From positions 515,756 through 579,755 of the forward strand of contig CAIQVH010000031.1 in assembly GCA_903875215.1 (NCBI GenBank): a stretch of DNA of 64,000 bases, in the 5' to 3' direction. The translations under genes and the position numbers were made by a program. Each line of letters opens with the position of its first letter. Position 1 is the first letter of the stretch. This DNA is from an uncultured Anaerolineae bacterium (GTDB lineage Bacteria > Chloroflexota > Anaerolineae > Anaerolineales > Villigracilaceae). This document shows, one piece after another, positions 19,703 through 28,983 of this stretch. Below the pieces are notes generated by a model. It was not told where the DNA came from, ran no database searches, and was given only the letters and a program-made list of their open reading frames with translations.

Positions 19703-20473
19703 ATGAAAACCATGCACGCCATCACCCGCGCCATCAGCCCCCGCTTCAACGAATGCGAACTGACCCACCTCGCACGCACCCCCATTGACCTGGCGCTGGC
19801 ACGCGCCCAGCACGCCCAGTATGAACAGGCTCTCACCAGCCTAGCGGTTCAGGTTCACAGCCTGCCGGCCGAACCCGATTTCCCCGATTCCGTTTTTGTT
19901 GAAGATACCGCCCTGGTATTGGACGAAATCGCCATCCTGACCCGCCCCGGCGCCGATTCACGCAAGGCGGAAGTGGACTCCATCGCCCAGGCACTGGCTC
20001 CCTACCGCAAGCTGGTGCACATCACAGCACCGGGCAGCATCGATGGCGGCGACATCCTGCAAGCAGGCAAAACCATTTATGTCGGCCTCAGCACCCGCTC
20101 GAACAACAGCGCCATCGAGCAGATGCAGGCCGCGCTCGCGCCGTACGGCTATACCGTCCGCGGCGTAGCGGTGACAGGCTGCCTGCATCTCAAAAGCGCC
20201 GTGACCCAGGCCAGCCCCGACACCCTGCTGATCAACCCCGCCTGGGTGGAAAAAAGCCACTTTCCCGGCTGGAAATTTATCGAAGTTGATCCCAACGAGC
20301 CTTCCGCCGCGAACATCGTGCTCGTGCCGGGCGGCGCCATCTTCCCGGCGCATTTCCCCGCCACGCAAAAACGCCTCGAACAGGCCGGCCTCCGCCTGAC
20401 CCTGGTTGGGGCAACCGAAGTGGCCAAAGCCGAAGGCGCGGTCACCTGCTGTTCATTGATCTTCACAGCATAA
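19703..20473 (+). CDS. Dimethylarginine dimethylaminohydrolase-like enzyme (amidinotransferase/arginine deiminase fold)
   Basis: ATG at 19703 is chosen because AGGAG sits six bases upstream and the protein then begins MKTMHAITRAISPRF as expected. The 256 residues carry the guanidino-binding acidic motif DSVFVEDTALV, SIDGGDIL, the catalytic His region VTGCLHLKSAV, and the C-terminal nucleophile Cys in GAVTCCSLIF. The family hydrolyses methylated arginines to citrulline; some members are deiminases of unknown substrate. It is cotranscribed with the isomerase, a pairing with no obvious metabolic logic. A strong terminator follows. Confidence 0.93.
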   Translation: MKTMHAITRAISPRFNECELTHLARTPIDLALARAQHAQYEQALTSLAVQVHSLPAEPDFPDSVFVEDTALVLDEIAILTRPGADSRKAEVDSIAQALAPYRKLVHITAPGSIDGGDILQAGKTIYVGLSTRSNNSAIEQMQAALAPYGYTVRGVAVTGCLHLKSAVTQASPDTLLINPAWVEKSHFPGWKFIEVDPNEPSAANIVLVPGGAIFPAHFPATQKRLEQAGLRLTLVGATEVAKAEGAVTCCSLIFTA

Positions 20474-20483
20474 AACAGTTCTC

Positions 20484-20531
20484 AAAAAAAGGCCTCCACC
20501 CAGATTCGATGCTGGATGGAGGCCTTTTTTT
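20484..20531. terminator. Bidirectional terminator
   Basis: GGCCTCCACCCAG at 20491-20503 pairs with 20512-20524 (one wobble). The stem is flanked by seven A on the left and seven T on the right, so it works for both the plus-strand dimethylargininase-like gene and the minus-strand rhodanese. Confidence 0.9.
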
Positions 20532-20880
20532 ACGCGCTGCCTTTCTTCACCGGCAGGCGCGACCGCTCCCAGGCCAGCATGCCGCCCTGCAAGTTGAACA
20601 CCTGGTACCCCGCCTCAAGCAGTTTCCGCGCAGCCGGCACACTGCGGCTGCCGGTATGACAAACGCAAATGATCTCCCGGCCCGCCGGAAGCTCTTTCAG
20701 CCGCCCGCCCAACTCGCCAAGCGGAATCTGCTTCGCCCCGGCAATATGTCCGCCGCGAAACTCCTCCGGCTGGCGCACATCCAAAATCAACGGGCGCTGA
20801 CCCTGCTTCAATTTCTCGTTCACCTCCAGCGCGTTCAGCGTAGGCACCGGCGCGCCAAATAACCTGGAAAATAAATCCAT
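20530..20880 (-). CDS. Single-domain rhodanese-like protein
   Basis: The 116-residue protein covers one rhodanese domain. It has LILDVRQPEEFRGGHIAGAK at the N-terminal side and the active-site loop CVCHTGSRSVPAA, with a persulfide-forming Cys in CHTGSRS, followed by GMLAWE. It transfers sulfur from thiosulfate or a persulfide to an acceptor in the cytoplasm; the partner is unknown. It has no signal peptide and is divergently oriented to the alpha-2-macroglobulin gene. Confidence 0.93.
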   Translation of the reverse strand: MDLFSRLFGAPVPTLNALEVNEKLKQGQRPLILDVRQPEEFRGGHIAGAKQIPLGELGGRLKELPAGREIICVCHTGSRSVPAARKLLEAGYQVFNLQGGMLAWERSRLPVKKGSA

Positions 20881-20964
20881 CAGTACATCTCCTCGTCAAA
20901 TTTCCTTTTAGATGCGCGGGGAACCCAAAAGTTGCATACCAGCCTGCCAAACCGGGAACCAATC

Positions 20965-20993
20965 TTGACAGAAAAACGTCCTCGCAGCATACT
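20965..20993 (+). promoter_or_regulatory. Sigma-70-like promoter of the alpha-2-macroglobulin gene
   Basis: A perfect TTGACA at 20965-20970, a 17-base spacer and CATACT at 20988-20993, about 50 bases before the ATG, with AAAAGGAAA as the ribosome site. Confidence 0.7.
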
Positions 20994-21043
20994 GGAATGG
21001 CAGCTGGCATTTTTTCCTGCCTGCCGCTCTAAAAAGGAAACCC

Positions 21044-24000
21044 ATGAAAAAAGAATTCCTTCGGTTAGGACTAACTCCCTTATTAATGCTCCTGGCGCTG
21101 GCCGCCTGCACGGTCACCCCCATCGAAACAAACCCCACACCCACGCTCGAAACAATATCCGTGGAAGCGGCGTCCGCCGCCTACCCGCAGATCACCCGCC
21201 AAAACCCCCTGCCGGGCGAACGGCTGGGACTTTCGCCGGTGATTGAAATTTCCTTCGACCGCAACATGGAACCCGCCCAAACCGCATCCGCCTGGAGCTT
21301 TCTCGATGAGCAGGGCCAGCCCATTGCCGGGAAAATCGCCTGGGTGGACGCGCAAACCCTGAAATTCACGCCTCAACAGCCCCTGGCCGCCGGGGCAACC
21401 TATACCGGCGTTCTCTCCACCGCCGCAGTCAGCGCAGAAGGCGCCCACCTGCCCGAGGAAATCCGTCTGAAATATCAAACCACCTACGAACTGCTCGTCG
21501 GCCAGGTTTTTCCATCCAATGACGCCAGCCAGGTTGACCGGACCAGCGCCATCACCGTCATCTTTAACAAACCGGTCATCCCGTTGATGACCAAGGAAGC
21601 CCAGGCCAGCCTGCCGGCACCCATAAAAATTTCCCCGCCAGTCACAGGCCAAGGCGATTGGGTCAGCCCGTCGGTCTACGTCTTCCAGCCGGAAACGATG
21701 CTGAAGAGCAGTACCCGTTACCAGGTCACCGTTGCAGCCGGCCTGCAAGAACCCGGCGGCACAGCCCTGGCTGGTGATTACAGCTGGAGCTTTACCACCA
21801 GCTCGCCAGTGGTGACAGGCTTTGAGATGAAAAATGTCAGCCGCGAATGGTCCGAAGAAATCTCGGACGTGCTGCTCGACCAGGCCTTTGTGATCACCTT
21901 CAGCCAGCCCATGGCAGCCGAGAGCCTGCCTGCCGCACTCAGCCTGACCAATGTGGAAAGCAAAGCCAAATTCCCGGTCACGCTCAGCTGGGATAAAAGC
22001 GGGACCATTTTGACGGTCACGCCGGTCGGGAAGTACGCCATTGCCAGTTTTTACAGCCTGACCATCGCCACCAGCGCGCAAGCGCAGGACGGTGGGACGC
22101 TGATGGAGCCCTATCAGGTCAAGCTGAATACCATTCCCCTGCCGGCGGTGCTCAATACCGAGCCGCAGGGCGGGCGGCAGGATTATTTTTCTCCCAGCCT
22201 GAGCGTGTTCTTTGCCTCGCCAATGAACTTCGAGAGCCTGAAAACCCGCATCCGCGTGCAGCCAGAGCCGGACACCCCGCTGGAACTCTACTATGACGAG
22301 TACCAGAAACGGCTGGATATCCGCGGGTTGGAACCTTCCACCGAATACGTGATCCGCCTCCAGCCAGGTTCCGCCGACTTGTACGGCAATCTCATCGCGC
22401 GGGAGGTCTCCTTCCGCCTCGAAACTGCCAGCCTGAGTCCGCAGGCCCGCATGGAACTGCCCTACTATTCTCCGCTGATCTACCGCGCACAGGGCGAAAA
22501 GAACCTGTTCTTCCAATATACCAACCTCGCTTCAGCCCGGATCGCGCTCTACCCGCTGACCTTTGAAGAATTCACCGCCCTGCAAAGCGGCCAGATCCCC
22601 TTCGAGGACCTGGATGTGAGCGCAAAAACGCCGGTCAGCATCATCCAGCCAGACTTAAAAGCCGCCCGGGATCGTTACGCGCGGATTGTGCTGAACCTGG
22701 ATGAGCCTGCGCCGCTGGCTCCTGGTTTTTATTACGCCGGCCTGACCGCCGCCCCCATCGAAACCAGCACCCGGTTCCTGCAGGGCGCGATCTTCCTGGT
22801 GAGCGGCCAGAGCCTGATGCTGAAAGCCGGCCAGGCGGACGCACTGGCCTGGCTGGTGGATACCGAAAGCGGCCTGCCGGTGGCGGGTGTTCCGCTGACC
22901 TTTTATGACAGCAACTGGAGCGTGGTCGGCCAGGCCAGCACCGACCGCGATGGTCTGGCCAGCGTCAAAGACGCCGCCGGTGTTCAGTTTGTGCGCAGCA
23001 CAGATTCGCGGCAGGTGGCCGCGGCGGCGCTCAACTGGGGCGCGGGCGTTTCGGAGGGCCAATACGGCATCTGGAGCGATTACTGGATGCCGGTAAAATC
23101 CACCTTTGCCTACGTCTACTCGGAACGGGCGCTTTACCGGCCCGGCCAGCCGGTGTATCTGAAAGGCATCGTGCGCGAAAACGATGATCTGCACTACAGC
23201 CTGCCCGCCGCCCGGCAGGTTTACCTGGATATTGAAAACGATCAGGGCAGGGTCTTTGGCGGGAGCGTGGCGCTTTCCAAGGAAGGGACCTTTGCCAGCG
23301 AATATGCCCTGAGCGCGGATGCGCCGGTGGGGAATTATTATGTCTATGTGCGCGAGTCGGCCCAAAGCGATAATTTCCTCGGGTCGGGCTATTTCCGCGT
23401 GGCGGAATATGTCAAGCCGCAGTTCGCCGTCTCGGCCAGCGCCATGCCGGATGAAATTCTGAACGGCGAGACGGTCAAATTTGGGCTGCAGGCAGCCTAT
23501 TATTCGGGCGGGAACCTGGCGAATGCCACCGTCAATTGGTTCCTGGAAGCCCAGCCGCATTATTACCAGCCGCCCGAAGCCTACAACAATTTCAGTTTTA
23601 ACGATTTCGATGACAGCATTTATTTTGGCGACGGCTCGGCCACCAGCGGCCCGCCCATCCGCCAGGAGGGCCAGGGCCTGACCGACGCCCAGGGCCATTT
23701 TGAAGTGGAGCAGGTGTTGAAGCTGGCCCAGGAAGGCCAGAGCGAACAGGTTTCTTTCAGCGCCAACGTCAGCGATGTGGGTGGGAACCTGGTGGGAACC
23801 AGCGCGCAGGTGACGGTGCTGGGAAGCAGCCTGCACGCCGGGATCCGCCCGGAGAATTATCTGGCCAGCCAGGGCCAGCCAGCCAGCTTCCAGCTGGTGG
23901 TGCTCAACCGCGAGGGCGCGCCGGTGGCGGGACAATCCGTCAGCGTGGCCTTTGCCGAACAGCGCTGGTACAGCGTCATCCGTGAGGATGAAAACGGCCT

Positions 24001-26986
24001 GGAGCGCTGGGAAACCTCGGTCAAAAGCCTCCCCGCCGGGCAGGCCTCCGCAGTGAGCGATGAGAACGGCCTGGCAACGGTAACCTTTACGCCGCCCAAT
24101 GGGGGCCAATTCAAGGCCACCGTCAGCACGCAGGATGAAGCCGGGCGGCCTGCGCGGGCTTCCACGCAGATCTGGGTTTCCAGCGAGAGCTACATCCCCT
24201 GGAAGCAGACCAATGACCGTTCCTTTGAACTGGTGTCCGACCAGAAAAGCTATCACCCCGGCGAAACCGCCAAAATCCTGATCGCCCAGCCGTTCGAGGG
24301 CGAGGTGAAAGCCCTCGTCACGCTGGAGCGCGGACATATTTACGAGAAAAAGGTCATCACCCTGCAGAACAACAGCACAGTCTATGAGCTTCCCATCAGC
24401 GGCGATATGGCCCCGGCAATGTATGTTTCGGTGATGGTCATTAAGGGCGCCGATGGCAGCAGACCGCCCGATTTCAAGCTGGGCATGCTGCGCATCAACG
24501 TCGATCCATCCCAGCAGGGCATCCTGGTCAACGTGGAAAGCGACCGCGAAACAGCCCGCCCCGGCGAAAGTGTCACCTACACCGTGACGACCCGCGACTT
24601 GAACGGCCAGCCGGTGGCGGCGGATGTCTCGCTGGCGCTGGTGGATCAGGCGGTGCTGGCGCTGGCGCCTGTCAGCAGTCAGCCGCTGATCGAGGCCTTT
24701 TATCCCCTGCGCGGACTGGGCGTTATGACTGCATCGAGCATCGTGCTCAACGCCGAGGAATTTAACGCCAACTTCAAGGCCACCGACCCAAGCGGCGAAC
24801 AGGCCGGCTCGGGAGGCGGCAAGGGCGAAGGCGATGCGGGCATCGTCACCGTGCGGCAGGATTTCAAAGATACTGCCTTCTGGCAGGCCCAGGTACTGAC
24901 CGGCCCAACCGGCAGCGCCCAGGTGCAGGTGACCCTGCCCGACAACCTGACCACCTGGCAGATGAAAGCGCGCGCCGTCACCACTGATACGCGCGTCGGC
25001 GAGGCCACCAGCGACCTGCTCAGCACCCTGCCGCTGCAAATTCAACTGCAAACACCGCGCTTCTTCGTCAGCGGAGATGCGGCCCGCCTGGGCGCCGTGA
25101 TCCATAACAACACCGAAAAAGCGCTCGAGGTCACTGTCAGCCTGCAAGCCGAAGGCGTGACTCTGCGCCAGGCCGAGCAACAAACCCTCCGCGTGGAAGC
25201 CGGCGCGCAAGGCTATGTCAGCTGGGAGGCCAATGTCAAACCCGGCGTGGAGCGTGTTGACCTGACCGCCAGCGCTAGCGGCGGCGGCCTGAGCGATTCG
25301 ACCCGCCCCACACTCGGCACCCTGCCCGGCCAGGGAATTCCCGTCCTGTCTTATCATGTCACCGAAACGGTCGGCAGTTCCGGCCTGCTGCGCGATGCCG
25401 GTTCCATCACCGAGACCATTCAACTGGCCTCCCCGCCCGCCCGCCAGAACGCCACACTCAACCTCGAAGTCTCGCCCTCCCTGGCGGCTTCGATGACCGA
25501 CGGCCTGACCTATCTCGAAGATTTCCCCTACCTGTGCATGGAACAGACCGTCTCACGCTTCCTGCCCAACCTGGTCTCGCTCGAGGCGCTCAAACTGGCC
25601 GGAAAATCCACCAGCGACCTGCAAAAGAACCTGGATCTGCAGGTCAAGCCGGCCCTGCAGCGCCTGATCGGCAACCAAAACTACGATGGCGGCTGGGGCC
25701 AATGGCCCGGCACAGAAAGCCAGCCCACCACCAGCGCCTACGTCATGCTTGGGCTGGTTGAGGCGCGCCAGGCCGGTTACAGCATCCCGGACGAAGTCCT
25801 TGAATACGGCCTGAACTACCTGGGCAGCAGCCTGCCCCAAACCGGCGCCACCACCGAAAACTGGCAGCTGAACCAGGCCGCCTTCCAACTCTACGCGCTG
25901 GCGCGCGGCGGACAGCCCAACCCGGGCGCCAACTCCGACCTGTTTGAAAACCGCGCCAACCTGGACCTGTATGGCAAGGGCCTGCTGATGCAGGCCATGC
26001 ACCTGGCCGACCCACAGGATGCGCGCCTGACCGACCTGCTCTCCGAAATTGACAGCGCGGCCACCCAATCGGCGGCCGGAGCCTGGTGGAGCGAAAAAAG
26101 CACCGACTACTGGAACTGGAACACCGACACACGCTCCACTGCCATCCTGCTCAACGCGCTGATGCAGGTTGACCCCCAAAACCCGCTCCTGCCCGCCGGC
26201 GTCCGCTGGCTGATGAAGCACCGTCAGGGCGCGCACTGGTACACCACGCAAGAAACCGCCTGGTCGCTGATGGCGCTGACCCACTGGCTGACGCTCTCGC
26301 AGGAATTTGAGACCGATTACACCTATGCCATCGGCCTGAATGGAACCCGGCTCGCCACCCAACACGCCAGCGCCGCCCACCTGACCGAAAGCACACGCCT
26401 GCAATTAAGCGCGGAAGAACTCCTGCCGCAGGCGCTCAACGCCCTGGTGTTCGCGCGCGGCGCCGGCCCCGGCACGCTGTATTACACCGCCTACCTGGAT
26501 TCGATCCTGCCAGTCAAGGACATTACCGCGCTTGACCAGGGCATCCTGATCTCGCGCCAATACTTCCACCCCGCTGACCTGAAAACCCCCATTACCCAGG
26601 CCGCGCGCGGGGACCTGATTCAGGTCAGGCTGACGCTCGTCGTCCCGGACAGCCTGCACTACGTGGTGATTGACGACCCCCTGCCCGCCGGGATGGAAGC
26701 GATTGACGCCTCCCTGCAAACCTCGCAACAGGTGCCGATGGTGTACCAGGCCGGCGATTATGACCGTCTGGGCTGGGGCTGGTGGTATTTCCCCTACAAA
26801 CAAATCAACGACGAGAAAGTCGTCTTCTCCGCCGACTACCTGCCAGCCGGAACCTACACCCTCACCTACCTGGCGCGCGCCAGCCTGGCCGGAGAATTCA
26901 ACGTCCTGCCCTCCAGTGCCAGCGAATTCTACTTCCCCGAGGTGGCCGGACGCAGCGCCGGGAGCCTGTTCACCATCACGCCCTGA
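21044..26986 (+). CDS. Bacterial alpha-2-macroglobulin lipoprotein with intact thioester motif
   Basis: This is a 1980-residue lipoprotein with a signal peptide and lipobox LAAC (Cys22). N-terminal Big_5/Ig-like domains (residues about 55-460; for example IEISFDRNMEP and ITVIFNKPV) precede macroglobulin domains (YSERALYRPGQPVYLKGIVR at about 690). The bait-like Gly/Lys-rich loop SGGGKGEGD comes next. The alpha-2-macroglobulin core TLPDNLTTWQMKARAV follows. A thioester domain has CMEQ at residue 1498. Such proteins trap proteases near the cell surface by a conformational change and covalent capture; the target is not known here. The usual partner, penicillin-binding protein 1C, is not in the window. 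It stands alone between a promoter and a terminator. Confidence 0.95.
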   Translation: MKKEFLRLGLTPLLMLLALAACTVTPIETNPTPTLETISVEAASAAYPQITRQNPLPGERLGLSPVIEISFDRNMEPAQTASAWSFLDEQGQPIAGKIAWVDAQTLKFTPQQPLAAGATYTGVLSTAAVSAEGAHLPEEIRLKYQTTYELLVGQVFPSNDASQVDRTSAITVIFNKPVIPLMTKEAQASLPAPIKISPPVTGQGDWVSPSVYVFQPETMLKSSTRYQVTVAAGLQEPGGTALAGDYSWSFTTSSPVVTGFEMKNVSREWSEEISDVLLDQAFVITFSQPMAAESLPAALSLTNVESKAKFPVTLSWDKSGTILTVTPVGKYAIASFYSLTIATSAQAQDGGTLMEPYQVKLNTIPLPAVLNTEPQGGRQDYFSPSLSVFFASPMNFESLKTRIRVQPEPDTPLELYYDEYQKRLDIRGLEPSTEYVIRLQPGSADLYGNLIAREVSFRLETASLSPQARMELPYYSPLIYRAQGEKNLFFQYTNLASARIALYPLTFEEFTALQSGQIPFEDLDVSAKTPVSIIQPDLKAARDRYARIVLNLDEPAPLAPGFYYAGLTAAPIETSTRFLQGAIFLVSGQSLMLKAGQADALAWLVDTESGLPVAGVPLTFYDSNWSVVGQASTDRDGLASVKDAAGVQFVRSTDSRQVAAAALNWGAGVSEGQYGIWSDYWMPVKSTFAYVYSERALYRPGQPVYLKGIVRENDDLHYSLPAARQVYLDIENDQGRVFGGSVALSKEGTFASEYALSADAPVGNYYVYVRESAQSDNFLGSGYFRVAEYVKPQFAVSASAMPDEILNGETVKFGLQAAYYSGGNLANATVNWFLEAQPHYYQPPEAYNNFSFNDFDDSIYFGDGSATSGPPIRQEGQGLTDAQGHFEVEQVLKLAQEGQSEQVSFSANVSDVGGNLVGTSAQVTVLGSSLHAGIRPENYLASQGQPASFQLVVLNREGAPVAGQSVSVAFAEQRWYSVIREDENGLERWETSVKSLPAGQASAVSDENGLATVTFTPPNGGQFKATVSTQDEAGRPARASTQIWVSSESYIPWKQTNDRSFELVSDQKSYHPGETAKILIAQPFEGEVKALVTLERGHIYEKKVITLQNNSTVYELPISGDMAPAMYVSVMVIKGADGSRPPDFKLGMLRINVDPSQQGILVNVESDRETARPGESVTYTVTTRDLNGQPVAADVSLALVDQAVLALAPVSSQPLIEAFYPLRGLGVMTASSIVLNAEEFNANFKATDPSGEQAGSGGGKGEGDAGIVTVRQDFKDTAFWQAQVLTGPTGSAQVQVTLPDNLTTWQMKARAVTTDTRVGEATSDLLSTLPLQIQLQTPRFFVSGDAARLGAVIHNNTEKALEVTVSLQAEGVTLRQAEQQTLRVEAGAQGYVSWEANVKPGVERVDLTASASGGGLSDSTRPTLGTLPGQGIPVLSYHVTETVGSSGLLRDAGSITETIQLASPPARQNATLNLEVSPSLAASMTDGLTYLEDFPYLCMEQTVSRFLPNLVSLEALKLAGKSTSDLQKNLDLQVKPALQRLIGNQNYDGGWGQWPGTESQPTTSAYVMLGLVEARQAGYSIPDEVLEYGLNYLGSSLPQTGATTENWQLNQAAFQLYALARGGQPNPGANSDLFENRANLDLYGKGLLMQAMHLADPQDARLTDLLSEIDSAATQSAAGAWWSEKSTDYWNWNTDTRSTAILLNALMQVDPQNPLLPAGVRWLMKHRQGAHWYTTQETAWSLMALTHWLTLSQEFETDYTYAIGLNGTRLATQHASAAHLTESTRLQLSAEELLPQALNALVFARGAGPGTLYYTAYLDSILPVKDITALDQGILISRQYFHPADLKTPITQAARGDLIQVRLTLVVPDSLHYVVIDDPLPAGMEAIDASLQTSQQVPMVYQAGDYDRLGWGWWYFPYKQINDEKVVFSADYLPAGTYTLTYLARASLAGEFNVLPSSASEFYFPEVAGRSAGSLFTITP

Positions 26987-27008
26987 GCCAGACTCCCTTT
27001 CAACCAGC

Positions 27009-27045
27009 AAAAGACGCCGCCCGGCAGCCGGGCGGCGTCTTTTTA
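27009..27045. terminator. Bidirectional terminator
   Basis: A perfect 16-bp stem (AAAAGACGCCGCCCGG at 27009-27024 with 27028-27043), a three-base loop and T/A runs on both sides. It is shared by the converging alpha-2-macroglobulin gene and the ABC importer operon. Confidence 0.95.
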
Positions 27046-27058
27046 CAGGGCCGGCCGA

Positions 27059-27949
27059 TCAGCGCGCCAGGCGCTTACGGCGCATGGAATAAAAATACAG
27101 CGCCGCCAGCGTGGCCAGGTAAGGCACCATGGCCGTGAACTGGGAGGGCAGACTCTGCTGCAGCCACAACCCCAGCCCATCGGTAAAGCCAAACAGCAGC
27201 GAGATCAGGGCAATGCCCCACGGATTGCCGTTGACCAGGATGACCGCCGCCAGCGAGATCCACCCGCGCCCGGCGGACATATTTTCCGAAAACAAGGTGA
27301 CGTAGCCCAGCGAAAGATACGCCCCCGCCAGCCCGCACAGCACCCCGCAGATCAACAGCGCCCAAACGCGAATGACAGCCGTCCTGACCCCGCTCGAATC
27401 CAGGCTGGGGGCGTTATACCCGGCGGCGCGCAGACGCAGGCCAAAACGGGTTTTGAAGATGACATAGACCGACAGCAGCAGCGCGGCCAGCATGAGATAG
27501 ACAAGCAGATTCTGCCCGCTGAGAATCTCACCCAGCACGGGCACCTTTTCCAGCCCGGCCAGGTGCAGGCGCGGGATGGGCAATATCTCCGGGCTGGAGA
27601 AGGCCCCCTTGACGGCAAAAATCTGCCGCAGCAGGTAGGTGGTCGCGCCGACGGCAAAGAGATTCAACGCAATGCCGGTGATAAATTCATCCGTTTTCAG
27701 CACCACCGCAAACAGGATGAAAATCAGCGCCAGCAGGGTGGACCCCAGGATAGCGCACAACAACCCGGCCAGCCAGGAATGGAAAAAGTACGAGCCCAGC
27801 ACCGCGCCAAAGGCCCCGGCCAGCATCATGCCTTCCATGGCAATGTTGAAGATGCCGGCATAATAGGTGTAGGTGCCGCCCAGCGCCGCCAGCAGGATGG
27901 GCGTGGCCCCGGCAATCATGCCATTGATCAGACCCTTGAAGATATTCAT
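27059..27949 (-). CDS. BMP-family ABC transporter permease (YufQ/NupQ-like)
   Basis: The 296-residue polytopic protein has the permease features of the BMP/nucleoside branch: [42 protein letters not shown] and [22 protein letters not shown] at 27949 overlaps the stop of the upstream permease as ATGA, so the longer frame to 28000 is not needed. With the other permease it forms the membrane channel of an importer for nucleosides or related bases. Last gene of the operon. Confidence 0.93.
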   Translation of the reverse strand: MNIFKGLINGMIAGATPILLAALGGTYTYYAGIFNIAMEGMMLAGAFGAVLGSYFFHSWLAGLLCAILGSTLLALIFILFAVVLKTDEFITGIALNLFAVGATTYLLRQIFAVKGAFSSPEILPIPRLHLAGLEKVPVLGEILSGQNLLVYLMLAALLLSVYVIFKTRFGLRLRAAGYNAPSLDSSGVRTAVIRVWALLICGVLCGLAGAYLSLGYVTLFSENMSAGRGWISLAAVILVNGNPWGIALISLLFGFTDGLGLWLQQSLPSQFTAMVPYLATLAALYFYSMRRKRLAR

Positions 27950-28983
27950 GCCGCCCGCTCCCGCGCCTTCTGCCGGGCCAGGCTGCGCTCCAGCAGCCAA
28001 TCCAGCCTGCCGCGCCCGGCCACCACCACCAGCACAATGACGGCCTGCAAGACCTGGATAAACTCGCCCGGCACGGCGGTGATCAATTCCATCCCCAGCG
28101 CTCCGGTCTGCAGGGAGCTGAAGAACAGCCCGTACAACAGGGTGCCCACCAGCCCGTTGTTGGCCACCACGGCGATCATGACACCATCCCAGGCGTAATT
28201 GGCGCCCAGGCCCTTAAGAAAGCGATGCGGCCCGGCCATCACCACCAGCCCGCCAGCCAGCCCGGCCAGCGCGCCGGTGACGAGCATGACGGCCAGGTAG
28301 TTGCGCTCGATGTTGACACCACCCAGGCGGGCGAAGAGCCCATTCTGCCCGGTCAGGCGCCACTCATACCCGGCGGTCAGACGGTTGAAGAGGAACCACA
28401 GCGCGCCAAATGCCGCCAGCATCACCAGCACATTGCTGTTGAAATCACCAAATTCCGGCAGCCAGCCGGCGCGATGGATTTGCGGCGTCATGGGCGAGAA
28501 GGCTTCGGCATCATACAACGGATAGGAAATGGCCCAGTAGGTGAAATAATCGGCGATCATGTTCAGCATCAGGGTGGTGATGAATTCATCCATATTGAAC
28601 CAGTGCCGGGCCAGGGCGGCCAGCCCCGACCAGAACGCGCCGCCCAGCATGGCGAGCAGCAGCAGGACGGGGATCATCACCAGCGGCGGCAGGTCGAGGC
28701 TCAGCCCGCCCAGCGTGGCGAACAGCGCCCCCATCAGCAGCTGGCCGGGCTGGCCCAAATTGACCGGCCCGGAGGCAAATGCCACCGAAGCCGAAAGCCC
28801 TGTCAGAATTAGCGGCACGGCATTGCGCAGGGTGGTGGCCAGCGGCGACCAGCCCAACAGCGAGAAGCTGAACAGGGCGGCGTAGGTGCTGAGCGGGTTG
28901 TAGCCCTGCAGCAGCATGATCAACGCGCCGAGCGCCAGCGCGATCAACACACCGAGCAAAGCACTAATCAGCTTGCGGCCCAT
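27946..28983 (-). CDS. BMP-family ABC transporter permease (YufP/NupP-like)
   Basis: The 345-residue protein has eight or more hydrophobic segments. [25 protein letters not shown] and [22 protein letters not shown] are conserved in this branch, as is [23 protein letters not shown]. The start overlaps the end of the ATPase gene by 20 bases, indicating translational coupling. It is the partner of the second permease in the importer. Confidence 0.93.
   Translation of the reverse strand: MGRKLISALLGVLIALALGALIMLLQGYNPLSTYAALFSFSLLGWSPLATTLRNAVPLILTGLSASVAFASGPVNLGQPGQLLMGALFATLGGLSLDLPPLVMIPVLLLLAMLGGAFWSGLAALARHWFNMDEFITTLMLNMIADYFTYWAISYPLYDAEAFSPMTPQIHRAGWLPEFGDFNSNVLVMLAAFGALWFLFNRLTAGYEWRLTGQNGLFARLGGVNIERNYLAVMLVTGALAGLAGGLVVMAGPHRFLKGLGANYAWDGVMIAVVANNGLVGTLLYGLFFSSLQTGALGMELITAVPGEFIQVLQAVIVLVVVAGRGRLDWLLERSLARQKARERAA

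Noticed and set aside
22655..25423. Very long open frame on the minus strand opposite the alpha-2-macroglobulin gene
   Set aside because: It is a shadow of the GC-rich plus-strand gene. It has low-complexity Gly/Ala/His/Arg-rich content, no recognisable domain and no ribosome site.
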